Below, piece after piece: positions 37,650 to 48,976 of a DNA stretch of 64,000 bases. Position numbers and translations under genes: made by a program. Each line of letters begins with the position of its first letter. Positions within the stretch are counted from its first letter, which is position 1. The stretch lies in contig CAKAKS010000032.1 of assembly GCA_916700875.1 (NCBI GenBank), positions 19,955,629 to 20,019,628 of the forward strand, given 5' to 3'. The notes under the pieces are model-generated. The model saw nothing but the letters and a program-made list of their open reading frames with translations, searched no databases and had not been told where the DNA came from. The stretch is from Sebastes aleutianus (taxonomy: Eukaryota; Chordata; Actinopteri; Perciformes; Sebastidae).

Positions 37650-38060
37650 TTTATATTAACATTGGATCATGTTACATTTTTGATTCCCCTCAGCCCTAAA
37701 GTGTGTTTTAACACCTTCCAGCTCTTTTGGTTTTGGCAACGTTACTGTTTGGTTCACTCTTATTGCTCTCATAGCATCATTTTTGGATGCAGCAGGCAGC
37801 TGTTTTCAGGGGAAAAGCTCTAAAAAATTGCCCAGTAACAAATGCAGGCAAAGTTAGAGTCAAGTTGGTGAACATAGTGGAACATTTAGCAGCTAAAGAG
37901 ACACATATTTCCCTCAGGAGGTGGTGGAGACCAAATCAGAGCTAAAAGGAGAGTAAATATTGGACTTAAATTCATCAAGTGGCCAGAAATATGACTCCAA
38001 ATTAAAGCTAATGTCCATGTTGGATGTCAATACAGGAAATCAAACAAGGCATATCAACTC
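37650..38060. repeat. Teleost repeat (CTAAAGTGTGTTTTAACACC family)
   Basis: Words such as GGCAACGTTACTGTTTGGTT, TAGCAGCTAAAGAGACA and GGAGACCAAATCAGAGC are shared in part with 32500-32615 (reverse). Confidence 0.5.
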
Positions 38061-40700
38061 AAAACTTAGCAAAAATATCAATGGTGTATTCACGGTTGGT
38101 TTCCAAAGCCCCCAAATGGCCAAATTGCAGGTTTAAATACTTCACCGATGTTGAAGTACTGCAAGCACTGAATGTTAGCACAAAGTAAGACGTGTATAAA
38201 ATGAACGAGGAGGTGAACAGCTAAAAATAATGGGGTCAATTTCATAACTATTCTCCCTTCTGACAGATAAGGGCCATGTGATTACAGGTGACTGTTCTGG
38301 TCTCATGGCAGTCAGGTCCATTCAGGGTTCTCGTCAGGCTCTGCACCAGCTGGGTGTAGGTCAAATGAATTATTCTCTGGCTCTGAATCATGCCATGGCA
38401 CTTGCAAGGCGATGCCAGCTCATGCTCTCGCTGTTCTGGGTTGCGGTTTCCTCTGAGGCCGCAGGGCTACTTCTACTGTAGGTAACGAATCACTGTTCCT
38501 CCTGAAAACCATATAAAATAACACAGAGAGAAACAGATCATCTGAGCTGTGATTTGAAGCTCTGCTGCCTGAGCTATTCATCTGTGCCTGTAGCGTACAT
38601 TTGCATAGTGTTCGCACAAGTGAACACTCACTGAACCACCTGCTAAATCTTTGTGATTACCACTGTGTTCTACTGAGATAGCCTAAAAAAGGTCTTTATA
38701 TGACTAAATGGTGCATGAAGGGGATTCTGCCCACTGACCATTACGCTGTTAGTCTTTCTATTCTGCAGAAAGAAAATCCACCAATTCTGCAACGGAAATA
38801 CATGCATTTCAGCTGAAATAAAAGAAATGCATTGAATTACATTGATAATTTATATTTATTTAGTCTGTCAAAAAATAGTCTTTAGTCTAGTAATAGTCTT
38901 TTTATACTGGCATTTTTTTGTGTTTTAAAAGAGACGGTTGAGAGAAATTCAGTCACAGAAGGTATTAAGTCACAACTTTTTCCTCCTCTCTGCTGTGCTG
39001 TTATTTGCTGCGAGGAAGCTCTGTCCTGAAAATCATATACAGGAAAGAAACATGATGGGGAACTTCCGCACTTTACTTTCTCCCTGTGTATTTCTCTGAT
39101 GTCGTTTCCTGGGAGGGGGAGCCGTTTGTTCAATTAAAAGTCTTTGGAAAAATGCATCAACAAACACCTTTGATTTGCCTAATGAAGCCAGGTTGTTTGA
39201 CGAAGTGATTCAAATGAGGATGCAGACAGCTGATGGCTGATGATATAGGAGATGATGCACATGACTCTTCTGTGAAAGAGATGGAGAAACATGCAAAATG
39301 ATATTGAATAAACATTATATTTGGGTCTTTTTTCTCTTTGCTGAAATGATTTGAATCGAGATTGGCTACAGTATGAAGTATCTCCAGCTGGGGGGGAACA
39401 GAATATAGAAGTGGCAGATTAGGAAACTGTCAGTGTTCATCCACAACCTCCTCCCCTTCTCTATTTATGCATTTTTTCCTCCTCGCCCGCCCTCCCTCTC
39501 TCCCCACTCTCTCCCATCTTCCAACCCCTTGACACAAACACATCAGAGACAGCCTGCTTTAGAGTCTCGTCTGGTAACATGCTGTTTGTAAAATGCTTCT
39601 TGCTCTCTGGTTTCACGAAATAAGTAACTCATGTGCAAGACCTTAAAGAAAAATGTATGTTCTTGCATGTAAGTGTATTGCTTAAATGTGTCTATTCTGG
39701 AGGATTGGAGCCTGCGTGGACTGAAAGTAATGGTTTCATAATGTAAACAGCTGCTCAAATAACAACTGACTGTAAATGGAGAAGGATCAATACTAACTGA
39801 GATGCATTATGGTGCTTTTTTCGCGAGGAACTCTGCTAAAAATCAATCACTGTAAATCACTTGCAATATTCCCCACCAAAGACAGATGGACGTGAAACAA
39901 TAGCAGCAGCAGCCTCCCATAACTGCACGGCCCACATGGCGGAAGAGGATTTAGAAAAATTGAGACAGCTTTGTCTTCGAAATCTCTCCCTCGCTCACTG
40001 ACGGAGAGAATGACACTGAAATATTGACAATAATTATTATGATGGATGTGGATAACCGCCTCCCTGCTTTGAGAGATGATGGTTGTTACTTTCAAGCCAA
40101 ACCCACATTAAAAAAACTTCATCCTGCTCAAGAGGAAAACAATAATGAGAAATGAAGCAGTAGTCACCCTGCAAATATCTGAATTAAATTCATTGACAAG
40201 ATGCTTCACTTACACTTTCTGTCTGTCTGTAAACTATCTTCATATTGGATATACTGCTCTGCCACAAGTGATCAATAGCTGCTTGAATCTGCTTCAAACG
40301 GCGCATAACAAGTGTTCAGTAATTAGTTGGATGACTCCTCAGCCTCTTCTGTTCTGCCAAAACTGGAAGCACTGGCATCGTGTGCACAGTCTTTCATTGT
40401 TTTCCCATGATGTTGCATCGCCAAATGTCATGTATTTTCCACAACAAGATACATGTAATTTGGGAGATAGCTCTGCTGGGAGTGCATAGTGGAAATAATT
40501 GCGCAGCTGCGCAGGACAGGAAAAGGACTCTTAATAGTATGTGCATGTGACCCCCAACTGCAGTCGATAAATAGATAAATAGAGGAGGATATTCAGAATG
40601 GACTTTAAGTGGTGCTGTGGCTTTGCACTAAAATGACTCTGTATGATGTCTTTTTTTGTTTTACTATCAGCATGAGATTACTGTAAAATTCATATTAACA
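38061..40700. other. Gene-free, repeat-poor spacer upstream of cnr1
   Basis: Little repeat content by eye. Stretches near 39160-39260 and 39880-40090 look less AT-rich than their surroundings and could be conserved non-coding elements. No coding exon seen. Confidence 0.3.
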
Positions 40701-40714
40701 CAAGCAGTAATGTA

Positions 40715-41110
40715 AGAAGTATTCACATCTTTTACTTAATTAAAAGTAGCGATACTACAATGTAGATATACTCTGTTACAAGTAAAAGTCCTGCATGTAA
40801 AAGTATCAGCAACAAAATGTACTTTCAGTATCAAAAGTAAAAGTACGATGCAAAACTGCTCTTTTCAGAGTGATATTAAGAGATATTTCATGATTACTGA
40901 TGAATTAATATGTAAAAAGCATGTTAATGTTGTCAAGTTAGAGCTATTTGTAATTAGGGGTGTAAATAACAAGTTTCATCACGATACGATATGTGGATTC
41001 TTTGGACAACGATACAATATTTGCTGATATCACAAAGTTTGCTAGATACGATTTTTATTTGATTCAATTCAGGGGCCTACGATCAATATGAGACGATATG
41101 CCCATTTAGC
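40715..41110. repeat. Two repeat fragments: AAGTA-rich family and GGGGTGTAAAT...CGATAC family
   Basis: 40715-40865 is the family of 1450-1963 (CAAGTAAAAGTCCTGCATG). 40955-41110 (AGGGGTGTAAATAACAAG, TTCTTTGGACAACGATAC) is the left half of the element complete at 63540-63880. Confidence 0.6.
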
Positions 41111-41281
41111 CTTTTCTGACCACATTTGAGGTGCATCTGGTCAACCTGCTCGGAGGAGTACATTAAAATATAAAACATATAATTTCCTGTTGCCAGTAGG
41201 GGGCGCTGACCAAATTTCAAGTGCATAGGCGCTAACTATGGCCCTGATCCATTGAAGTGTCAGAATGAAACTGATTGGAAG

Positions 41282-41284
<3 letters not shown>

Positions 41285-41320
<36 letters not shown>
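41285..41320. repeat. (GT)n microsatellite
   Basis: Uninterrupted TG dinucleotides for about 36 bases. Confidence 0.95.
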
Positions 41321-41321
<1 letters not shown>

Positions 41322-42160
41322 GTCAGCTTGCTCTGATTGGCTAATGTGAATCACCTGTCTGTCTAGCAGCAAGCAAAGGTTGCCGTGGTGATGGCCACTG
41401 CTAAGTACCCTCAGTGAGACAGCTTATAATAGGAGTTAACCAGAGACATACATGTCATAAAAGTGCTTCTCTGACTGTGACTCCTATTGCTATTTTTATG
41501 AGTCTTACGATGAGTTAGGACTCTCTGATGAACATATGGTGTGAAATTTAGTGTCAAAAATGAGATCTCAGCAGCAGTTTCCAAAAGTAGTAACTTTCGG
41601 AAACCTCTCTGCGAATCTCTTAGAAAAGTCGTCATCATTTCGCACGTTTTGATGTATTTTTTGTACAGGTGTTGGTGTTGTAGTGCAACAAAGTTTTAGG
41701 CGGAAGACGAAGAAGAAGAATTTAAACCCGCAGGATTATAGATCACACTGGAATTATGCATTTTTTGTTTCACGGGTCCACGCTGTAAAACATCGTTAAA
41801 TACAATTGATTTTCAAATGCTCTCTATCTGTGACTGACCGTATACTTTTCACACAGCCCCGCCCCTCTTAAAATCCCAACTAACTTTATTTGCTGGCGCT
41901 TTATAATAGTTTGTTCATTAGAGATCTAACAGGGAGTTATAAACTTGTATTTCTGTCACTTCAGTGGTTTTTCAGAACATCTCACCAAAGGACTGCAGCT
42001 GAGAAAGAACCAGCTGGCGAACACTGGCACGTTTACAGAAACGTTGATTCATGTGTGATGTCCTTATAAATGCAGAAATGAGATGGCTAATTGACCCAAA
42101 ACATTAATAATGTGACTGTGTGGGAGATCATACTGCGCATTTCTCTTTTTCTTATCATGC
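41321..42160. other. Spacer, nothing recognised
   Basis: 41860-41880 (CACACAGCCCCGCCCC) is a small GC-rich patch. No gene seen. Confidence 0.3.
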
Positions 42161-42164
42161 ATAG

Positions 42165-42845
42165 CCCAAATAACATAAAATATGTCCTTTATGTGGTGTA
42201 AAAACAATGATTTTATGATAATTATTGCAAATGGAAGGGTTACTAAACCAGATAATGATCTTATATACTGCACTAGAACTTTTACTCTTGTGTGTTATAT
42301 TCTATTTTAGCTTCTATCCTAGCTTTTATTTTTAGCTTGTTTTTATTTTCTAATCTTTAATGTTTTTATGTTTTTATAACTGTTTTAATTATGTCTTAAT
42401 GTTCTTTTGCACTTTGTCGCAATGTTCTTTAATGTTTATGTAAAGCACTTTGAATTGCCCTGTTGCTGAAATGTGCTATACAAATAAAGCTGCCTTGCCT
42501 TGCCTTGCCTTACTACCTCAATGCCTCAACTAAAAATAAAAGAAAGGTGAAAAACAGCTACATAATGTTTCTTTAAACAGTAAATTAACTGTAAAACTGT
42601 GAAATTAATTTTAAAAAAATCAGTTCAAACTGTATTTTTCATTAACAGCACAAAGCTGTAAATTTCAGCGACAGTATAATAATGTTAATTTTACAGTAAC
42701 ATAAAGGCAACCCTGCTGCCAGTTCTTTACTGTTATTTTACTGGGAAATTCTTAACAGTGTAACCCAAATAACATATAAAATATGCCCTTTATGTGGTGT
42801 TAAAAACAATGATTTATGATAATTAATGCAAAGGAAGGGTTACTA
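42165..42845. repeat. Direct duplication (about 83 bp) flanking a LINE/SINE 3' tail
   Basis: 42165-42247 and 42762-42845 share CCCAAATAACAT, CCTTTATGTGGTGT, AAAACAATGATTT and GGAAGGGTTACTA. Between them is a retroposon tail (about 42300-42510: GTAAAGCACTTTGAATTGCC, GCTATACAAATAAAGC) ending in (CCTTG)n, then an ACAGTAAA-rich repeat. Confidence 0.65.
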
Positions 42846-43139
42846 CTTCAATGCTATTGGGTTTTAGTCAAGAAAAATGCATTTAAATAGAAAATAAATG
42901 TCTGACATTGCAATAATTATTATTATTATGATTATTGGGAGAGAGAACAATGAAACATGGGTTAGAGGCTGGTTTTTCATGTGTCGCCTGCAGCAGCTGT
43001 TTTGCCTCTTGTATAAAAAGGTGTGGATGATGTTCATGCACTTTCTGCTGCGCTCACACACACCTCAGACCACGTGACCAGCAGGCGCACAAAAAGCAGC
43101 CTTTAACACCGCCCGCTCCCACAAACACACACACACACT

Positions 43140-43420
43140 CTCACTCACTCCACTCCACCGGCTGCATGCCCAGCTCTACTGTAATCTGACATTGACAGTA
43201 TATATCTGGGGAGTAAATACACGATCATTCCCATCAGCAAAATCATCAAAACAACAACTATTGTAATTTCACTCTGAGGCTTCCGGTTCTTTGTGGAGTT
43301 GCTGCAAACTGTAGTTGAAGAGACAACAGACTGGTTTACTCCCAGTTTATCTTATTTTGAATTTATTTATTTATTTGGCGTCATGGATCGAAGGAAGATG
43401 TTTGTGCTGAGAAAATCAAG
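43140..43420 (+). other. cnr1: cnr1 5' leader exon (predicted)
   Basis: A strong donor (TCAAG|GTAAGT) at 43420/43421 pairs with a pyrimidine-rich acceptor (TTCTTCCTAG) at 44114, 76 bases before the cnr1 ATG. A TATA-like GTATATATCT occurs at about 43199, and an E-box CACGTG at 43072. The 5' end of the exon is a guess. A non-coding first exon is usual for cannabinoid receptor 1 genes. Confidence 0.6.
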
Positions 43421-44165
43421 GTAAGTTTTTTTTTTTTTTAATCTTTTATTTATTTATTTATTTTTAAAAGTGATTAATTTCTGTTATTTTAATGTCTTCA
43501 GTCGTTCTTAATGAGTATTATTGTCCAATATATCATCATATCTTTGATCCAAACTGCTTTTAGACACAATATTAAATATTTTCTATCAACATTTTTTTAT
43601 TATTATTATTATTTATGTTTAATTGTTAGCCAACACTGTTTCTGTTTCTGTCTTATTCCAGAAAAAAACTTCATTTTCTTTCATAATTAATATCATCATT
43701 ACTGGACAGATATGTGCACTCTTTATCTTGTTCCTCCCTTGATGCCTAATTAATCCAATGATTATTGAGAGAAAGAGAAGAAGAAAAAAAAAACAGCTTA
43801 ATGCCTAATGACCTGCTTTAATTAATAAGAAAGCCTGTCTGTCCTACATACTTAATGCAATGATTTCCCCCGAGGCTGCACAGGTTTGTCATCAACTGTT
43901 CAGTTTCCCACTATTGTCTGGGATGCATCTGCTCTGGAGTCAGCTGGCTGATACACAGATTCCCCAACAATATCTCCCAGCAACAAATTGATTTTATTAA
44001 ACATTGATGTTCCTTCATGTATTCAAATGTTTTAATAATGTAATAATATGTATTTTTTTTAAAGAAATTATTGTTTTCTTTATGGAAAAAAAATCTCCTT
44101 TTTTTTCTTCCTAGATGTCCTTTTGCGTGGATCTGATGCTGTTACACCACACTCCTCCCCACTGA
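43383..44165 (+). promoter_or_regulatory. Two upstream ORFs in the spliced cnr1 leader
   Basis: If 43420 is joined to 44115, an ATG at 43383 opens a 19-codon frame (MDRRKMFVLRKSRCPFAWI) that crosses the junction and stops at 44134-44136. A second ATG at 44115 opens a 16-codon frame stopping at 44163-44165. Both end before the receptor ATG at 44191, so they could restrain its translation. Confidence 0.5.
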
Positions 44166-44190
44166 GCATCTCTACAGCCACAAAGCAGCC

Positions 44191-45612
44191 ATGAAGTTGG
44201 CTTTGCACCGGATAGCAGGCACCACAATCAGTACATTAACAACGGGCGTCCAGTATCTCGGCTCCAACGACGCCAGCTACGACGACCCCTCCGTTGACTC
44301 GACTCTAATCAAGAACCGATTCCACTTTGAGAAGTCTCACTCCGCCTCGATCAGTAGCTCCATCCCTGGAAATAAGGGGGTCATTTACAGCAGCCTCTCT
44401 CCCATTTTCCCCACCAATGTGTCCGACCTCCTGCTGGGCAATGGCACATCTGTGGAGAGCGGCGGGGCGGCACAGTGTGGGGAGGACTTTGTGGACAACA
44501 TGGAGTGTTTTATGATTCTGACTCCCGGTCAGCAGCTCGCAGTCGCCATCTTGGCACTCACCCTGGGTACGTTTACGGTGCTGGAGAACCTCATGGTGCT
44601 GTGTGTGATCATGCACTCCCGGACGCTTCGATCTCGGCCTTCCTATCACTTCATAGGCAGCCTGGCTGTGGCGGATCTGATAGGCAGCATCATTTTTGTC
44701 TACAGCTTCTTGGATTTCCACGTCCTCCACAGGAAGGACAGCCCCAAAATGTTTCTCTTCAAGCTGTCCGGGGTCATCGCCTCCTTCACCGCCTCTGTAG
44801 GCAGCCTGTTTCTCACTGCGATCGACCGCTACATCTCCATCCACAGGCCGATGTCGTACAAACGCATCGTCACAAAGACTAAAGCAGTCATTGCCTTCAG
44901 TGTGATGTGGACCATCTCTATCGTCTTCTCGCTGCTGCCGCTGCTGGGGTGGAACTGCAAGGTTCTCAACTCCGTCTGCTCTGACATTTTCCCTCTGATC
45001 GACCAGAAGTACTTGATGTTCTGGATCGGGATGACGAGCATCTTGGTCCTGTTCATCATCTACGCCTACATGTTCATCCTCTGGAAGTCCCACCACCACG
45101 CTGTCCGCATGCTGAGCCGCAGCTCCCAGAGGAGCGTGATTGTCTACACCGCAGAGGGGACTAAAGTGCAGACGGTGAGGCCCGAGCAGGCCCGGATGGA
45201 CCTTCGCCTGGCTAAAACCCTGGTTCTGATCCTGGTGGCCCTCATCATCTGCTGGGGCCCGCTTCTAGCCATCATGGTTTACGACCTCTTCGGGAAGGTG
45301 AACGACTTCATCAAGACTGTGTTCGCCTTTTGCAGCATGCTCACCCTGCTCAACTCCACCGTGAACCCTGTGATCTACGCCATGAGGAGCAAGGACCTGC
45401 GCAGGGCCTTCGTCAACATGTGCAACATGTGCTGGGGAGCGACGCAGACTCTGGACAGCAGCGCAGAGAGTGACTGGAACAGCAGGAGCGTGAGAGGCAT
45501 GGCAGCAGGCGGGGCGGGGAAAGATGGTGCCGGCAGTGGAAAGACTCGAGTAAAAGTAGCCCAGGTTACCGTTTCTGGAGTGACTGATACTTCTACAGCA
45601 GAGCCGGTCTAA
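44191..45612 (+). CDS. cnr1: Cannabinoid receptor 1 (CB1)
   Basis: Class A GPCR for anandamide and 2-AG. It couples to Gi/o, mostly at presynaptic membranes. One uninterrupted coding exon of 473 residues, as expected for CB1. The start is supported by the family N-terminus (TTGVQYLGSNDASYDDP at 17-33) and a good context (GCAGCCATGA). A long N-terminal tail bears sequons NVS (76) and NGT (84). The seven membrane segments run from about 113 to 400, with GSLAVADL (TM2), K191 in TM3 (the family's ligand-contact lysine), DRY at 212-214, the disulphide-bearing ECL2 (NCKVLNSVCSD), CWGP at 354-357 and NPVIY at 392-396. C414 corresponds in position to the palmitoylated tail cysteine. The C-terminus VKVAQVTVSG..TDTSTAEPV matches the CB1 tail. 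CB2 lacks this N-terminus. Some fish have two CB1 copies; I cannot tell which this is beyond its akirin2/orc3 linkage. Confidence 0.98.
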   Translation: MKLALHRIAGTTISTLTTGVQYLGSNDASYDDPSVDSTLIKNRFHFEKSHSASISSSIPGNKGVIYSSLSPIFPTNVSDLLLGNGTSVESGGAAQCGEDFVDNMECFMILTPGQQLAVAILALTLGTFTVLENLMVLCVIMHSRTLRSRPSYHFIGSLAVADLIGSIIFVYSFLDFHVLHRKDSPKMFLFKLSGVIASFTASVGSLFLTAIDRYISIHRPMSYKRIVTKTKAVIAFSVMWTISIVFSLLPLLGWNCKVLNSVCSDIFPLIDQKYLMFWIGMTSILVLFIIYAYMFILWKSHHHAVRMLSRSSQRSVIVYTAEGTKVQTVRPEQARMDLRLAKTLVLILVALIICWGPLLAIMVYDLFGKVNDFIKTVFAFCSMLTLLNSTVNPVIYAMRSKDLRRAFVNMCNMCWGATQTLDSSAESDWNSRSVRGMAAGGAGKDGAGSGKTRVKVAQVTVSGVTDTSTAEPV

Positions 45613-46471
45613 AAGACAAGCCGCTCCGCTCTGGTACAACTGTGACGTTATTGTAGAATAGCCCCGACCCTCCTAGTACACTGCTCTGTTACTGTGAAAT
45701 GTGCCAAAAAATGACTTAGATACAGAACTTGAAGAAGAAGTTTCTGTTGCTTTCAAGCTGAAATCTGTAATATTTATGGTGGAGTGTGATGAGACACTAA
45801 GAACTGTGCATTATCTCTTTACGCTCTTATTGAGAAATGGTTTGTTTGGTTGCACAAGTCTGAATGACAATGCCAATTTTATCTAATTTCATTCAGTAAA
45901 CAACATATTCGATATAACACTCTGCTCTGTCACCTTTTCGATAGTTTGAATATGCATAAAGTTACAGATTTCAGCTTCAAGGAAGACAAATATGGGTTCC
46001 CTTTTGTTCTTTCTTTTTTCCACATCACACCATAGAAACATTGTGGCCGTAATTCAAGGTGAAACTGTGTCTACCTTCATGCAACATGTCAGTTTTGAAT
46101 GACAGCACACTGCTTGTAAGTAAAGTTAGCATCCATTAGTGATTTAAAATCAAGCTACTGATGATTTTTGTAAGGCCATAATATTGTGCAATTTGGCATT
46201 TTAATGTTATTTTACTTTATTTATTGTATATTTTTTTTAAAACTTGTACTTTGCAAAGCAAAATGGTGAGTCATACTTTGGCTTTTTGATCAAATCAAAA
46301 CTTTAGTCTGTAGTGATTTTGGGAATGTTGCATAGTTGCTTATAACACAATGTGCTTGTGAAACAGTTACAGCATTTTGTGAGAAGCTACACTTTGGTAT
46401 TTCTGTGACGCATCCGTTGTGCCATTGTGTCTCAAAACAGTGTGTATAAGCAAGGACGTGAGTTCAATAAA
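45613..46471 (+). other. cnr1 3' untranslated region with AATAAA at 46466
   Basis: AT-rich sequence after the stop with no coding signal. AATAAA at 46466-46471 is the first canonical signal; another AATAAA lies near 46533. Confidence 0.45.
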
Positions 46472-46639
46472 TATATATTTGTCTATTTTTATCATAATTT
46501 TGTCAACATACCTGGTGTCTTTTTTTTCCCAATAAAATGATGAATTCTCAGCAAACCATCACATCCGTACCTGCGGATGATAGTGAGTGTGTGTGACTGT
46601 GTGTTAATAACTGTGGGTCAGACCTTTTTGGCTTGTCTG

Positions 46640-46795
46640 ATTATATTATACTCAATTTAGCCCTGTGATAGTCTGGCGTCCTGTCCAGGGTGTACCCCGC
46701 CTTCGCCCAATGTCAGCTGGGATCAGCTCCAGCCCCCCCGCGACCCTGAACAGGATAAGCGGTTACAGATAATGGATGGATGGATAGATTCATCC
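46640..46795 (+). mobile_element. Non-LTR retroposon 3' tail
   Basis: CTGGCGTCCTGTCCAGGGTG, TACCCCGCCTTCGCCC, AGCTGGGATCAGCTCCAGCC and AACAGGATAAGCGGTTACAG, followed by (GGAT)n. This is the well-known 3' end shared by many fish LINE/SINE copies. Confidence 0.75.
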
Positions 46796-47144
46796 ATCAT
46801 TATACATCAACATTATTGTCATTGCACTTAGTACAAGTACTGAGACATACAAGTACAATTTAGCATCCAACCAGAAGTGCAAATGTAGAGTAATGTTCAA
46901 ATGCATAGTGGTAATAATATTAAATAAGCAGTAAGGGGTAGATATGAAAATCCGTATCAGAATGAACAGTATGAAAAGTGTGATATGAATACGCTTAGAT
47001 ATACAGTAGAGCTACAGTATGAACATACAGCAGTTACAGTAGGCAAAATAATGCAGGTATAAGTACAAGTAATGGCAGAATACTTGTGATCCACTAAGCA
47101 ATGTCAACTTGTGATCCCTCGTCACAGGCTGTGGTCTTAATGAT

Positions 47145-47149
<5 letters not shown>

Positions 47150-47191
<42 letters not shown>

Positions 47192-47300
47192 AACTTTATT
47201 AATCCCAAGGGAAATTAAAGTTTCCAGCATCACAGTTCCATAGTGCAAAACATGTTAGTAAAAAGGCAGTAAAAAAGTTAGCAGTGCAAAGTACAAAGTA
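47150..47300. repeat. (ATAG)n microsatellite joined to a retroposon tail in reverse
   Basis: About ten ATAG units (47150-47190) abut AAACTTTATTAATCCCAAGG, the reverse of the GGATTAATAAAG-type 3' tail also seen near 54205. Confidence 0.75.
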
Positions 47301-47997
47301 CAAAAAGATATACCAGATATAAAAATACAAAGAGTTGAAGAAAACTGTTAAAACTGAATATAGTGCAGGGTAACAGCTGTGATACAGGACTATTAAAAAA
47401 GTGAATATAGTGCAGGGTTACTCCAGTAGCTTAGTCTATGAAAGTGCACTGTGTGCATTATTATCTGTCCTGCAGACCGTCCTCCTTTGTCCCCCTCCTT
47501 TGTTTAACTTGAAGGCAAAAGACAAATACACAAAAAAAAGAAACCAGCAGCAACAAGACAGACGGACAATTAAAAAAAACTTCTATTTGTTGTCTGACTC
47601 TTCTAAACCAGAGTCCTCTATAAATTGCTGTAGTTTTAGAGCAGCAATGCAACTCTTAAAGCGGTTCACAGATTACATTTTACTATAATAAATCAATTTT
47701 TTTTGTTGCTTTAATCCTCACAGTGCTAACAGACTAAACTTTGTTTTACTGAAATATGCCTTAAAATTAAAGAAAAAAGCAAAAGCTTGAGAAAAGCTAC
47801 TGATAAATAAACATACTTTTGTGTACCAGAATATAGATTTTTAAATCTTGTGATGTGACCTTTCAGTGTAACACTGCCCTCCTGTGGTGATAAAAAGAGA
47901 GACTTTATTACTTCCCATGGACGTTGTAGTTAATTAAATAACATAATGAGGCTATAATGTAAATAAATGAAATAAAAAAATGTCAGATGATGTAGGT
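47301..47997. other. Spacer, nothing recognised
   Basis: Short open frames only. SPACA1, which sits between CNR1 and AKIRIN2 in human, is not visible here. Confidence 0.35.
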
Positions 47998-48913
47998 CAG
48001 GGGTCAGCAACCTGTGGCTCCAGAGCTGCATGCGTCTCTTTAGCTCCTCTCCAGTGGCTTCCTGTGGAGTTTTAAAAATGTAAATGAATAACTGCTTTTT
48101 GTTTACATTTGAATTTTTATTTATCAATTTTGTAGGTCTATGGTACGACGGTATGACGGAGTATTAGTGCCACATTGAGGAAAAATAAATAAATCTGAGA
48201 TTACGAGAATAAAGTCATAATATTACGAGAATAACGTCATAATATTATGAGAGCAAAGTCATAATATTATGATAATAAAGTCATAATATTATGAGAGCAA
48301 AGTCATAATATTATGATAATAAAGTCATAATATTATGAGAGCAAAGTCATAATATTATGAGAATAAAGTTATAATATTATCAGAATAAAGTCATAATATT
48401 ATGAGAATAAAGTCGTAATATTATGAGAATAAAGTCATAATATTATGAGAATAAAGTCGTAATATTATGAGAATAAAGTCAGAAGTTTAAGAGAATAAAG
48501 TCGTAGTATTATGAGAATAAAGTCATAATATTATGAGAATAAAGTCAGAAGTTTAAGAGAATAAAGTCGTAGTATTATGAGAATAAAGTCATAATATTAT
48601 AAAATAGTGATTTTACGTGTGATTTTCTTTTTTTCTCGTAAAGTTATGACTTTATTCTTGTAATATTACCACTTTTTTTCTCATAATATTATGACTTTAT
48701 TCTGTAAATCTCAGATGTTTTTTCCCCTCAATGTGACCCTAATACTCCATAGTACATGTGCACTTTGGCCCTCAGTACATTAGACTTATATACTATATCC
48801 TTAGACTATAAACTGTGTTACATTCATCACAATGCTCAAATGTTTTGCAGCTCCAGACAGATATTTTTTTTGCCTAAAACAGCTCTTTTGATAGTAAAGG
48901 TTGCTGACCCCTG
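47998..48913. mobile_element. hAT-like non-autonomous transposon carrying a nested foldback element
   Basis: The inverted ends CAGGGGTCAGCAACC and GGTTGCTGACCCCTG are perfect over 15 bp. The flanking octamers ATGTAGGT and ATATAGGC agree at six of eight positions, which fits an aged 8-bp hAT target duplication. The element is interrupted at about 48138-48756. Confidence 0.8.
48138..48756. mobile_element. Nested foldback element with a 22-bp tandem array
   Basis: The ends GGAGTATTAGTGCCACATTG and CAATGTGACCCTAATACTCC are imperfect inverted repeats. The interior 48204-48600 holds about eighteen units of AGAATAAAGTCATAATATTA plus TG, with GCAAAG and GTCGTAG variants. 48635-48705 has a few units in reverse, so the whole can fold into a hairpin. 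Confidence 0.75.
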
Positions 48914-48976
48914 ATATAGGCTATACTTTGGACAAGATTAACCTTTTCATTTAGCATCTTTTTTTTTACTTGTTTC

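Noticed and set aside
40145..40489. 114-codon plus-strand frame in the spacer
   Set aside because: Composition is like the flanks, with no splice sites in phase and no family similarity.
44305..45099. 264-codon minus-strand frame inside cnr1
   Set aside because: It is antisense to a strongly conserved GPCR coding exon with high GC third positions, a common cause of long shadow frames.
48204..48600. Regular repeat array as a CRISPR locus
   Set aside because: The units are contiguous with no spacers, and the genome is a vertebrate.
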